A DNA stretch of 64,000 bases from Planktothrix sp. PCC 11201 (lineage in GTDB: Bacteria > Cyanobacteriota > Cyanobacteriia > Cyanobacteriales > Microcoleaceae). Position 1 is the first letter of the stretch. The number at the start of each line of letters is the position of its first letter. The stretch covers positions 764,629 to 828,628 of the forward strand of contig NZ_LT797701.1 of NCBI RefSeq assembly GCF_900009135.1. Direction: 5' to 3'. The translations under genes and the position numbers were made by a program. Below the pieces are notes generated by a model, which saw only the letters and a list, made by a program, of their open reading frames with translations, searched no databases and had not been told where the DNA came from. Positions 1-8,286 of this stretch are shown here, piece after piece.

Positions 1-568
1 CTTTTGGGGCTGGATAAAAGGCCTTGGCGGGGACATCACAGATATATTCACAGTTAGCCAAATATTGGACTCGCACCGACAACGCCCCAAAGGTTTTAGA
101 CCCAGCATTGGCCGTGATTCGTTGGGCGACTTCTTTTTGAACTAACAGGACAATTAATTCATAAGGGTGAGGATTAGGCTCAGAAATCGTTCCTAACAAT
201 TGTTCAACAATCGGCCCAGTAATATTATAGGGAATATTGGCAACGACTTTATTCGGATTTTGAAACTTAGGAAAACCCTGGAGTTGACCCTGAATATCTA
301 AGGTCAAAATATCCCCTTCTAGTAATAAAAAATTATCCCGATTACCGAATCTTTTAACTAGATTTTGAGATAAATCCCGATCAATTTCCACCGCCACAAC
401 CGACCGAGCTACCGATAATAATTGCGTGGTTAAAATCCCAGTTCCTGGGCCAATTTCCAAGAGACAATCCGATGGGGATAATAGGGCAGATTTAACAATT
501 TTACTCAGGGCTTTTTCACTGCGTAACCAATGTTGAGCGAATTGTTTGCGGGGTTGGGGCGATCGCAT
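1..568 (-). CDS. rsmA: 16S rRNA dimethyladenosine transferase RsmA/KsgA (5' part, runs off the window)
   Basis: RsmA uses S-adenosylmethionine to dimethylate two adjacent adenines near the 3' end of 16S rRNA during 30S subunit maturation. Read on the minus strand from ATG 566-568, the protein begins MRSPQPRKQFAQHWL, then has the SAM-binding motif EIGPGTGILT at about residue 39, an acidic VAVEID strand, and the catalytic NIPYNITGP motif (N-I-P-Y). About 189 codons are present; the C-terminal part lies before base 1. The start codon sits inside a GCGATCGC octamer. Family assignment is certain; only completeness is unknown. Confidence 0.93.
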   Translation of the reverse strand, partial: MRSPQPRKQFAQHWLRSEKALSKIVKSALLSPSDCLLEIGPGTGILTTQLLSVARSVVAVEIDRDLSQNLVKRFGNRDNFLLLEGDILTLDIQGQLQGFPKFQNPNKVVANIPYNITGPIVEQLLGTISEPNPHPYELIVLLVQKEVAQRITANAGSKTFGALSVRVQYLANCEYICDVPAKAFYPAPK

Positions 569-729
569 ATAAATAATTAAATAAAAGGAATTACGAATTA
601 CGAATGGGGAAATCCGATCAACCGGATAGCTTCACAAATGGCCCGAAGTATGTCAGTATCAATTTCACCCCTAACCATCGGTTAGGAACTCCTGTGACAA
701 CTCGCTCAACTTCTCACACAAAATAGGCC

Positions 730-1836
730 GTGTCAAATCGAACTCAATTATTAATCAGTAGTGTATTTATGGCTGTGATTGCCATAAGTACACCCCAAAT
801 TGCTCAAGCTACGGAAATTGTAGCTCAAGCCAACCCCCAAGCTAACAAACAGCTTAATGATTTGTTAGAACAGGGTCGGAAGTTGGTGGATTCGGGAGAT
901 GTGGAAAATGCCATTAGCATCTATACCCAGGCCGTTACTTTAGATCCTAGAAACCCGAAAATTTATTCTGGGATTGCCTACCTAGAAGCATTACGCGGTA
1001 ACTTCCAAGTAGCAGCCCAATATTATCAAAACGCCTTAATCCTAGAACCCAATAATGCTGATTTTCAGTACGGTTTAGGGTTTACCCTCGCCAATTTACA
1101 ACAATATGATGCGGCGGCGGACGCCTATCGTCGAGCCACAATGCTCAAACGAGACAATATCCAAGCTCACCAGGGATTAGCAGCCACCCTATTTCGCAAA
1201 GGGGACTATGCCGGGGCAATCCGAGCCTATCAAACCCTCCTGACCGTTGATCCGAGGAATTGGCAAGCCTATTCCGCCATGGGCATGGCGTTTCTGAAGC
1301 AAGAGAATGTGATGAAGGCTTTAGAAGTGCTACAACAGGCGGAGATGTTAGCCCCGAATGAAGCCAGTATCCAGATTAAATTGGGGGCCGCTTTACTCAA
1401 ATATGGCGATCGCAATGGCGGAATTGCAGCCTTTGAAAAAGCCGCCCAACTCGCCCCCCGGGATGGCGATGTGCAATTCCAAATCGGTGAAATTTTCAAG
1501 GTGGAACAGAACTTTGAAGCCGCCAGCCAAGCCTATGAACGGGCTTTAGCCTTAAAACCGACCCTGATGGCAGCCAATGCAGCCCTAGGGGAAATTCAAC
1601 TGGCGAAAGAAGATTATGTCGGGGCAATTATTAGTTATCGTCGGGTGATTGAAAATAATCCCGAGGATGCCGGAGCCCACTTTAATATGGGAATGGCCCT
1701 CAAAGGTCGGGGAAGTCGGGAGTCACAGGCGATCACATTTTTCCAAAAAGCCCTGGAACTTTATCAACAACAAGGAAATACTGAAGGGGTGCAAAAAGCC
1801 CAAGCTGCCTTAAAGGAATTGCAAAAGAAAAAGTAA
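730..1836 (+). CDS. Secreted or periplasmic TPR-repeat protein
   Basis: 368 residues from a GTG start. A hydrophobic signal segment (about residues 8-27) ends near AQA, so the protein is probably exported or anchored. The rest is an almost continuous row of 34-residue tetratricopeptide repeats, recognisable by recurring A-x-x-Y-x-x-A-L-x-x-x-P patterns such as YYQNALILEPNNADF and AYERALALKPTLMAA. TPR arrays are protein-binding scaffolds; no catalytic domain is visible and the partner cannot be read from the sequence. It lies divergently from rsmA. An ATG further in (MAVIAIS) would cut into the signal segment, so the GTG is preferred. Confidence 0.8.
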   Translation: MSNRTQLLISSVFMAVIAISTPQIAQATEIVAQANPQANKQLNDLLEQGRKLVDSGDVENAISIYTQAVTLDPRNPKIYSGIAYLEALRGNFQVAAQYYQNALILEPNNADFQYGLGFTLANLQQYDAAADAYRRATMLKRDNIQAHQGLAATLFRKGDYAGAIRAYQTLLTVDPRNWQAYSAMGMAFLKQENVMKALEVLQQAEMLAPNEASIQIKLGAALLKYGDRNGGIAAFEKAAQLAPRDGDVQFQIGEIFKVEQNFEAASQAYERALALKPTLMAANAALGEIQLAKEDYVGAIISYRRVIENNPEDAGAHFNMGMALKGRGSRESQAITFFQKALELYQQQGNTEGVQKAQAALKELQKKK

Positions 1837-1961
1837 ATAGAAAACCGGGGCAGTAACTCGCTGCTGCCCTGCTATGATACTTTTCAATTAAGGAACAGTT
1901 TGATTTTTACCCAGTCGTATTTTGTAAATACTAAATATTATTTCTAAGTGAGGAGTCAAAT

Positions 1962-2582
1962 ATGACCATCAAAGTCAGCGCTCAAAGTTTATCTCAATAT
2001 TTGATTAGCGCTGGTATCGCAATAGCCACGTTATTTTTAGGGGGACAGCAACCCGGTACCGCCCAAACCGCCCCTGCCACGGAAACCCTGAGTGCGGCTT
2101 CCTCTACCCCCATGCCGATTATTCCGAGTCAGTCCCTCAACCCCATGGTTCCCCCCTTGGATAACCCGGGCTTGTTTTTGCCCTCCTTAGAACAGCCCAA
2201 GCGTGTAATTTTACGGTTAGGTCAGCGCCGGGTTTATCTCTATCAAGGAGAACAGGTGATTGCCAGTTATCCGGTGGCAGTGGGGAAAGAGGGATGGGAA
2301 ACCCCAACCGGGAATTTTAAAGTCATGCAAAAAATTGAAAACCCGGTTTGGCAAGATCCCTGGACGGGAGAAGTCCGTTCTCCCGGGCCAAATACAGCCT
2401 TGGGATTGCGTTGGATTGGCTTCTGGACAGATGGAAAAGATTCAATTGGATTCCATGGCACCCCCACGGTAAACTCCATCGGACAGGCAGCTTCCCATGG
2501 CTGTGTGCGGATGCGAAATGAGGATGTTGTTGCCTTATTTGAACAGGTTGATGTCGGAACTCCGGTTATTGTTGAACCTTAA
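1962..2582 (+). CDS. L,D-transpeptidase (YkuD domain)
   Basis: 206 residues. YkuD-family enzymes form or exchange peptide cross-links (3-3 type or lipoprotein links) in peptidoglycan with a catalytic cysteine. An N-terminal hydrophobic segment (residues 14-30, ending AQTAPA) indicates export. The catalytic domain starts near residue 80 (VILRLGQRRVYLYQG) and contains the family signature H-G-T-x-x-x-x-S-I-G plus S-H-G-C-V-R-M near residue 180, with the nucleophilic Cys present. Length fits a single-domain enzyme without a LysM domain. A T-rich hairpin directly downstream probably ends the transcript. Substrate is not determinable. Confidence 0.9.
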   Translation: MTIKVSAQSLSQYLISAGIAIATLFLGGQQPGTAQTAPATETLSAASSTPMPIIPSQSLNPMVPPLDNPGLFLPSLEQPKRVILRLGQRRVYLYQGEQVIASYPVAVGKEGWETPTGNFKVMQKIENPVWQDPWTGEVRSPGPNTALGLRWIGFWTDGKDSIGFHGTPTVNSIGQAASHGCVRMRNEDVVALFEQVDVGTPVIVEP

Positions 2583-2610
2583 TCTAGTTTAGATATTATT
2601 GAGATTTTGG

Positions 2611-2651
2611 GGAATCAGGGAATGTTAAAGTCTCTCCTGATTCCTTTTTTT
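2611..2651 (+). terminator. Rho-independent terminator after the L,D-transpeptidase gene
   Basis: GGAATCAGG (2611-2619) pairs perfectly with CCTGATTCC (2636-2644) and is followed by a run of seven T. It lies 29 bases after the stop codon. Confidence 0.8.
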
Positions 2652-2713
2652 ATTGTCTCTCAAGGGCAGATTAGGGTTATGATTTGGAAATCAATACTCA
2701 TTCAAGGGGAAGA

Positions 2714-3271
2714 ATGATGGTGCGGAAACGTCTTTCCGATATGGTACGCCAGGAAACGGAAAAAAGTTCAACGGCTGAAGTGGAAATTGTCCCGAATGAA
2801 AGTGTGGTGGTGACTGAATCAACCGCCTCACCTACAACATCGGTGATACAACCGGACTTAGAGGAGAAAATTGTTGAGTTGAAATCGGCTTTAGAAACGG
2901 TTCAAAATCAAGAGCGATCGCTTCAAGAAAAAATATTACAATTACAAGCGGAATTAAACGACAGAAATCAATTTATTGCTCGGATGAAAACTGAAATTCA
3001 AGAAGCGGATTTAAAAGGAAAATTACAAAAAGCTCAAGATGCAGCCTTACAATTATCTGAGGTGAATTCTAAATTAATTGCGGAATTGAAAACCCTAAAA
3101 CAAGAAAATGAATCGTTGAAAACAGCCTTGGAACCCAAAGCTCAACCTTTACCTTTGCCCCCGAAAGCGATCGAAAAACCCAAAGCCCATCCATTAGCCC
3201 GTCGTCCCTATTCTTCCACATCTCAACCCGTTTCCGGTGAGGATTTTTCTGATAGCACTTGGTTACTTTAG
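2714..3271 (+). CDS. Coiled-coil protein of unknown function
   Basis: Not recognised as a named family. From ATG 2714 the product is about 185 residues and starts MMVRKRLSDMVRQE. An upstream in-frame TTG (2684) is possible, but AGGGGA lies just before the ATG pair, so 2714 or 2717 is favoured. Residues about 55-140 are a long heptad-rich helix (E, K, Q, L-rich; LEEKIVELKSALETVQ), so a parallel coiled coil is likely. The C-terminus is proline-rich (PLPLPPKAIEKPKAHP) and probably disordered. No signal peptide or membrane segment is seen. Similar short coiled-coil proteins are common conserved hypotheticals in cyanobacteria. Confidence 0.65.
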   Translation: MMVRKRLSDMVRQETEKSSTAEVEIVPNESVVVTESTASPTTSVIQPDLEEKIVELKSALETVQNQERSLQEKILQLQAELNDRNQFIARMKTEIQEADLKGKLQKAQDAALQLSEVNSKLIAELKTLKQENESLKTALEPKAQPLPLPPKAIEKPKAHPLARRPYSSTSQPVSGEDFSDSTWLL

Positions 3272-3275
3272 ATCC

Positions 3276-3334
3276 CTATAGCAATCCTAAATGATTGGTG
3301 ATAAATATAAGGGCGAGAAAACCTCGCCCCTACA
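3276..3334. repeat. Dispersed repeat: CTATAGCAATCC end plus GGGCGAG palindrome
   Basis: CTATAGCAATCC (3276-3287) matches the end sequence of the MITE-like repeats near 48.6, 53.9 and 55.0 kb and is followed by ATGATTGGTGAT, as in the 53.9-kb copy. Next comes the palindrome GGGCGAG (3311-3317) / CTCGCCC (3323-3329). The opposite GGATTGCTATAG end is absent, so this copy looks truncated. It lies between two convergent genes. Confidence 0.6.
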
Positions 3335-4075
3335 ATGACGATGATAAATCGGTTAATATCTAAGCGGGATTAGCTTGCAAAGATTCATCTAACAGACGAC
3401 GAATTGATGCTTTTTCAATAAACCCCACTAACACCCCATTCCGAACAACTGGGACTTCATTTAACTGTTGTTGTTCCAGTAAATTCACGACTTCTAATAG
3501 GGATTGTTTAGCATCAATGATTGTTGTGAATTCAACGGGTTTCATGACTGTTTCAATATGAGTTAACGGCCATTGCGCGGTGGGAATAAGTTTAAGGTCA
3601 TCTCCGCTAATTTGACCGACTAATTTGCCTACTTCATTGATGACTAAAAATTGTTGAATTGCAGGTTTCCCAATAATATAATCATTGACAAAGTTTCTTA
3701 ATGAAATGTCTTGAGAAACCACGGAATTTTGATTCACTAAAGCATCCTCGGCGGTAAAACCCGATAATTTATTCCGCAGCTTGGCATCTTTGGCTAAAAT
3801 CCCGGCATTACTAAATACAAACCACCCAATCAAAATTGTCCAGAAATTAGGAGACCCACCGGAGGTTAACAGAGGTAAAAATCCCAAGGAAATTCCGATT
3901 AAACCTAATCCTTGACCCGCCCGACTGGCAAAGATAGTCCCCTGATATTGATTCCCGGTAATTTTCCAAACCAACGCCTTGAGAATATTCCCACCATCAA
4001 GGGGTAAACCAGGAATTAAATTAAAGACCGCTAAGGCTAAATTAACATAAGCTAAAAGATTTACTAAAGCCGATA

Positions 4076-5262
4076 AGCTGTTAAGCATCTAAATAGGGTA
4101 TAATGAAAAACTAAGTTTAGAAAAATCAATAAAAATATGCCTGCTAAAAATCACTTAAATGAAAAGCAAGTAGAGAAACTACAGAAAAGATTGAAAGAGG
4201 AAGAAAATGGACAAATTAGAGAAAGAATCTTGATTCTACTATTGCTAAATGATGGTAAAAAACAAAGTGAAATTGCCAATTTTTTGGGATGTTCAATAAA
4301 TAAAGTATGTTATTGGTGTGTACATGGAGATCCGGACAAGTTAGAAAGCCTAAAAGATGAAAGAATGAAAGGAAATTATAGAAAAGCCACAGATAAATAT
4401 ATAGAGATATTATTAGAAACTGTAGAAAAAGAACCGGAAGAATTAGGATATGAATTTGGGAGATGGACAGGAGAAAGATTGGCAACTTATTTAGAACAAA
4501 TCACAGAAATAAAATTAAGTGGTTCACAAGTGAGAAGGATATTAAAGAAAAAAAAGTATGTTTACTTGTGGGCAAAGTATAGCTTGGAAGAGAAAAGAGA
4601 TCCAGAAAAAAGGAAATTATTTAAAAATAAAATAGAAGAGTATTTAAAAATAACAAAAGAAAGTCCAGAACAATTACAGGTATGGTTTTGGGATGAAAGT
4701 GGATTTAATTTAAGAGTAATAAAAAGAAAGAACTGGTGTAAAAAAGGAAAGAGGAGAAAGATTAGAGGAGACAGAAGAAAAGGAAAAGTTAATGTTATGG
4801 GAGGATTGAGGTACTCGGACAAAAAAAGATTTGTAGAATTTCTGGATAAAGGGAATGCAAATAATTTTTATCAAGTGTTAAAAAGTTTTTATCAAGAGCT
4901 AATTCATGAGTGGGTATTAGCGGGAAATCAAGCAGAAGAATTTGTAGAAAAAGGAGCCAAGATTGTCATTATTCTTGATAATGCAAGTTTTCACAAAAAA
5001 GAAGAATACCTAGAAAAAATCAAAGCAGAAATGCCGAATATCTATTTAGAATTTCTTCCAGAATATAGTCCAGATTATAATTTAATTGAATTGGTCTGGC
5101 ATTCAGCTAAAGAATATATTGCTAATCGACTCTTTAAATCAGTTGATGAGCTAGAGTGTTTATTGCATCAGCTTTTAAATGAGGGACAGTTATCTATTAA
5201 ATGGGGACGTAAACTTAAAAACAAAGGTAATGCTATAATCACAGTTTAAATGCACAACAGCT
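4076..5262 (+). mobile_element. IS630-type insertion sequence, complete
   Basis: 1187 bp flanked by TA (4074-4075 and 5263-5264), the target duplication typical of IS630/Tc1-mariner elements. The ends form imperfect inverted repeats: left AGCTGTTAAGCATCTAAAT against the complement of the right end AGCTGTTGTGCATTTAAAC (15 of 19 match). The element encodes one uninterrupted transposase and is markedly more A-rich on its coding strand than the host gene. Intact ORF, intact ends and an otherwise undamaged target gene suggest a recent insertion. Confidence 0.9.
4137..5249 (+). CDS. IS630-family transposase
   Basis: 370 residues in a single frame (many IS630 relatives need a frameshift; this one does not). 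It catalyses cut-and-paste transposition into TA sites. An N-terminal helix-turn-helix region (QSEIANFLGCSINKVCYW, about residues 38-56) is followed by a second winged-helix part around residues 85-140. The DDE catalytic core is visible as W-D-E-S-G-F near residue 184, V-I-I-L-D-N-A-S-F-H near 280, and Y-S-P-D-Y-N-L-I-E near 305, which supply the D, D and E. All catalytic residues are present, so it is probably active. The stop codon lies just inside the right inverted repeat. Confidence 0.93.
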   Translation: MPAKNHLNEKQVEKLQKRLKEEENGQIRERILILLLLNDGKKQSEIANFLGCSINKVCYWCVHGDPDKLESLKDERMKGNYRKATDKYIEILLETVEKEPEELGYEFGRWTGERLATYLEQITEIKLSGSQVRRILKKKKYVYLWAKYSLEEKRDPEKRKLFKNKIEEYLKITKESPEQLQVWFWDESGFNLRVIKRKNWCKKGKRRKIRGDRRKGKVNVMGGLRYSDKKRFVEFLDKGNANNFYQVLKSFYQELIHEWVLAGNQAEEFVEKGAKIVIILDNASFHKKEEYLEKIKAEMPNIYLEFLPEYSPDYNLIELVWHSAKEYIANRLFKSVDELECLLHQLLNEGQLSIKWGRKLKNKGNAIITV

Positions 5263-5767
5263 TAAAGCACCCGTTACTATCAAATAGGAGCCAATAAAAT
5301 GCAACCCCAAAAATAATAATAAACTGACTAAAGGCCCGGCAATGGCAATCCAAAAAGCCCCGGCGGGTGTTTTCGCTTCTTGGTCTAACCCGGCTAATCC
5401 CCCAAATAAAAATAACGTAATAGATTTAACCTGAATTCCTTGTTTGATTGCTACAAAACTATGTCCTAATTCATGGGCTAAAACCGAAGCAAATAGGAGT
5501 AATGCGGCAATTAATCCGAGGAATAATGACAGTCCTAAACCTAATTGGGGAAATTGAGACCCCAAATTCCCCCCATAACTGAGGGTCATTAATCCCAGAA
5601 TCAGAAACCAAGAAAGGTTAATATAAAATGGGATACCGAATAAATTACCGACGCGAATAGAGCCATTCATGTTGGCTACCTCTTATTAATTATCCAGAAG
5701 TAGATTCAACCTCTGGTCTTTTATAAACCTATTGTAACGAATTGTAAACAAACTTGGCAATCTCCTC

Positions 5768-5788
5768 TAGGTTGTATATACCAACCTA
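5768..5788. promoter_or_regulatory. Palindrome upstream of the site-2 protease gene
   Basis: TAGGTTG ... CAACCTA flanks a TATATAC core, giving a near-perfect dyad. It lies about 100 bases before the start codon of the broken protease gene and just after the toxin gene. It may be an operator or a short bidirectional hairpin; no regulator can be named. Confidence 0.3.
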
Positions 5789-5835
5789 TCAAGTACGGTT
5801 TTCCGCTTTTACAATACCGTCACTATCTTTATTCT

Positions 5836-6294
5836 TCAAAATTCTTCAAAGTTTCCAATAGAGGAATCTTCTACAAGTTCTTTAAAACTATCTGGAAACT
5901 TTCCACTTTCAACCATTTTAGTAAAAACCGTATAGCAATCCTTTTTATCTCCTTGTTTTCGAGGAAACCCTAACCATAAAATAACAATTTCTTTTTCATC
6001 TTCATTATACTTAAAAAATAACCTATGTCGCTTCTCTAGGCCCATCTTTTTCACCCGTTTATAATTAGACAAATCACCATGTAGTTGAAAATAGGTGGCA
6101 GTTGGATCTGCGGGAATGATCTCTGTTATTAGTCTTATTAATGATTTTAGCAACTTGACTTCCGGGTGTTTAGCAAATTCATCTGGGTTTCGCTTTGATT
6201 CTAACTTCTTTACCCTAGAAACTAATTCATTATAATATCCTAAAAAAGCGGGATGAAAGTAGATTTTACACCCATTACAAAGTAGAAAGTTCAT
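5836..6294 (-). CDS. YhaV-family toxin (type II toxin-antitoxin)
   Basis: 152 residues. The protein follows the YhaV pattern: N-terminal G-C-K-I-Y-F-H-P-A-F-L (compare G-W-x-L-Y-x-H-P-x-F in YhaV), a central helical stretch with L-L-K-S-L, an A-T-Y-F-Q-L-H-G-D-L block, then R-H-R-L-F-F-K-Y and V-I-L-W-L-G-F-P and the closing D-C-Y-T-V-F-T-K-M-V-E-S-G-K-F-P. YhaV of E. coli is a RelE-superfamily ribosome-linked endoribonuclease. It lies 14 bases downstream of a 229-residue gene on the same strand, the usual position for a toxin behind its antitoxin. The partner does not resemble PrlF. Assignment is by recalled family pattern, not by a search. Confidence 0.75.
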   Translation of the reverse strand: MNFLLCNGCKIYFHPAFLGYYNELVSRVKKLESKRNPDEFAKHPEVKLLKSLIRLITEIIPADPTATYFQLHGDLSNYKRVKKMGLEKRHRLFFKYNEDEKEIVILWLGFPRKQGDKKDCYTVFTKMVESGKFPDSFKELVEDSSIGNFEEF

Positions 6295-6308
6295 AGTGTT
6301 TGATCTGC

Positions 6309-6998
6309 TTAAATCCCCTTAAGAAGTTGATTCAACTCCAAATTCATTTCCTCTGTATAAGGAACCAAATTATCATGATTTTTTTTAACATCCTCATTTA
6401 TAAAGTTAAGAAATTCGCGACAATGACCATCATCTAAAAATAACTTTTCGTCTTCAGGATCATCAGCGTTAACCACAGCATTTATAAACTTTGAAGCAGT
6501 TTTAAATAAATGAAAATAAACTTTCTTAAAGGGAGGTAAATAACCAGAGTTTTTCTTATCGTTAAGCAAACCTTCGACTAAAATATCTGGTTTAAGTAAT
6601 GCCAGTGAGGTAGTTAGTTCCTCAAAGTTTTCTCTCTGTTTACAGGGAAGATCGCACCAATACTGTTCAACAATTTCTATCAAAATTAAATTAATAGCCA
6701 CCAGTATTTCAAGTTGACGCTTAAGCTTTTTATTGATTTTACGAATATTTTTTGTTCTAAGAGGGCGGATACTTCTGCAAAGCTCGGTTTGAAGAGCTAG
6801 TAAGCGATTTCTTTTCTTAAAAAAGGGTTCAACCTCTTTTATTTTTTTTCTATACACACCAGGGTTTGCAGCTAGTTCTGTTATGCACTGATGATCTTCT
6901 GCTTCAACAACATTAGAGTTAAAACAACGCTCAAACAAATCTATCAAAGATTTTGGAATCTTTTGGAGTTCGTTTTCCCGCTCTATTATTGTAGTCAC
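6309..6998 (-). CDS. Unrecognised protein upstream of YhaV-like toxin; candidate antitoxin
   Basis: 229 residues, no family recognised. It is highly charged and mostly helical, with a basic stretch in the middle (RPLRTKNIRKINKKLKRQLE, about residues 78-97) and an acidic segment near residue 180 (DDPEDEKLFLDDG). No signal peptide, membrane helix, AbrB/SpoVT fold or clear helix-turn-helix is seen. It is the first gene of a two-gene unit; the toxin gene begins 14 bases after its stop. The standard YhaV partner PrlF is about half this size with an AbrB-type DNA-binding domain, so a role as antitoxin is inferred only from position. A phage-defence or unrelated role is equally open. Confidence 0.6.
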   Translation of the reverse strand: MTTIIERENELQKIPKSLIDLFERCFNSNVVEAEDHQCITELAANPGVYRKKIKEVEPFFKKRNRLLALQTELCRSIRPLRTKNIRKINKKLKRQLEILVAINLILIEIVEQYWCDLPCKQRENFEELTTSLALLKPDILVEGLLNDKKNSGYLPPFKKVYFHLFKTASKFINAVVNADDPEDEKLFLDDGHCREFLNFINEDVKKNHDNLVPYTEEMNLELNQLLKGI

Positions 6999-7188
6999 TT
7001 GGTTTAAAGGTTCCTTGCAATGACATTCAGAGTTGGCATCTTTTTCTATGCACTATTCCCAGAGTATAGAAAAGTGCAGGCACTTCCATAATAGCATTCT
7101 ATATTGAAGTATTGCAACTATTCGTGAAAAATCTTGCCATTTTGGGTAAAACAGCATACTCGCGAATAACGCTACAGTAATTTTCGAC

Positions 7189-8175
7189 TTAAACCTGATA
7201 ATAGGAGCGATACCATTCTACAAAGCGTTGGACTCCGACTTCTATAGAAGTATTGGGTTGAAAGTTGATATCTTGAATTAAAGCATCGACATCCGCATAG
7301 GTTATAGGGACATCTCCGGGTTGAATGGGCATGAAATTTTTGATTGCGGGTTTACCCAATGCCGTTTCTAAGACTTCAATCAAATGTAATAATTCAATCG
7401 GTTGATTATTCCCGATATTATAAAGTTTATAGGGTGCGTTTGTATGTGGGTTTTCACCGGATTGGGGAATTCTATCTAATGTTCTAATTACTCCTTCTAC
7501 GATATCGTCAATATAGGTAAAATCCCGCTGCATTTTGCCATAGTTAAACACATCAATGGGTTTTTCTTCGAGAATGGCTTTGGTGAAAATAAACATCGCC
7601 ATATCAGGACGATACCAAGGCCCATAAACAGTGAAAAATCGTAATCCTGTCATCGGAATATGATATAAATGACTGTAGCTGTGGGCGATTAATTCATTAG
7701 ATTTTTTGGTTGCTGCATATAAACTAATCGGATAATCTACATTATCTTCTACTGAAAACGGTATTTTTTTATTTGCCCCATAAACGGAACTGGAAGACGC
7801 ATAAACTAAATGTTTAATTGGGGAATAGCGACACCCTTCTAAAATATTGATAAACCCCACTAGGTTACTATTAATATAAGCATAGGGATTTTTTAAAGAA
7901 TATCTTACCCCGGCTTGGGCAGCAAGATGGGCAACTTGTTCAAAATTTCCCTGAACAAATAACTGATTGATTCCCTCTCTATCCGCTAAATCTAGTTTTT
8001 GAAAGGAAAATCCTGTTCGGTTTTTTAACTGTTCTAAACGGGCTTGTTTCAGAGAAACATCATAATAATCACTGAGATTATCAATTCCGATGATGGTGTC
8101 CCCTCGGTCTAACAAACGTTGACACAGGTGAAATCCAATAAATCCCGCCACCCCGGTCACTAATAAGTTAGCCAT
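7189..8175 (-). CDS. NAD-dependent sugar-nucleotide epimerase (UDP-glucuronate 4-epimerase type)
   Basis: From ATG 8173-8175 (MANLLVTGVAGFIG) the enzyme has 328 residues, normal for short-chain-dehydrogenase-type epimerases; an upstream ATG would add 13 hydrophobic residues ahead of the Rossmann strand and is less likely. Visible motifs: NAD-binding T-G-x-x-G-F-I-G at residues 6-13, D-N-L-S-D-Y-Y-D, the catalytic Ser-Ser-S-x-Y-G segment, and Y-A-A-T-K-K (Tyr/Lys pair). R-D-F-T-Y-I-D-D-I near residue 230 is typical of the UDP-glucuronate/UDP-glucose epimerase group. It probably makes UDP-galacturonate or a similar donor for cell-surface polysaccharide. Exact substrate is inferred. Confidence 0.88.
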   Translation of the reverse strand: MANLLVTGVAGFIGFHLCQRLLDRGDTIIGIDNLSDYYDVSLKQARLEQLKNRTGFSFQKLDLADREGINQLFVQGNFEQVAHLAAQAGVRYSLKNPYAYINSNLVGFINILEGCRYSPIKHLVYASSSSVYGANKKIPFSVEDNVDYPISLYAATKKSNELIAHSYSHLYHIPMTGLRFFTVYGPWYRPDMAMFIFTKAILEEKPIDVFNYGKMQRDFTYIDDIVEGVIRTLDRIPQSGENPHTNAPYKLYNIGNNQPIELLHLIEVLETALGKPAIKNFMPIQPGDVPITYADVDALIQDINFQPNTSIEVGVQRFVEWYRSYYQV

Positions 8176-8286
8176 TTTTCCCCATATAAACTTCAATAAC
8201 GAAAAGAAAAACAATAACTGATCCTGTTAGAATCAATTCATTATTGTAGTATAGCAGAGAACGGGAAATAGAGAAAGAGGTTAATT

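Larger units (their letters stand above)
3360..5670 (-). pseudogene. Site-2 protease (M50 family) with CBS domains, interrupted by an IS630-type element
   Basis: The N-terminal part (5670 to 5263) encodes membrane helices and the zinc motif AHELGH near residue 66. The C-terminal part (4075 to 3360) carries the second motif NLIPGLPLDGG, further helices and a C-terminal pair of CBS domains (about the last 130 residues). M50 enzymes cut transmembrane proteins within the membrane; CBS domains usually sense nucleotides. Deleting 4076-5262 and one TA joins ...IVTGAL to SALVNLLAYV... in frame, giving about 373 residues with no other damage. The C-terminal half could still be translated from an ATG at 4086-4088 inside the IS end, but it lacks the HExxH helix and should be inactive as a protease. 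Confidence 0.9.
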
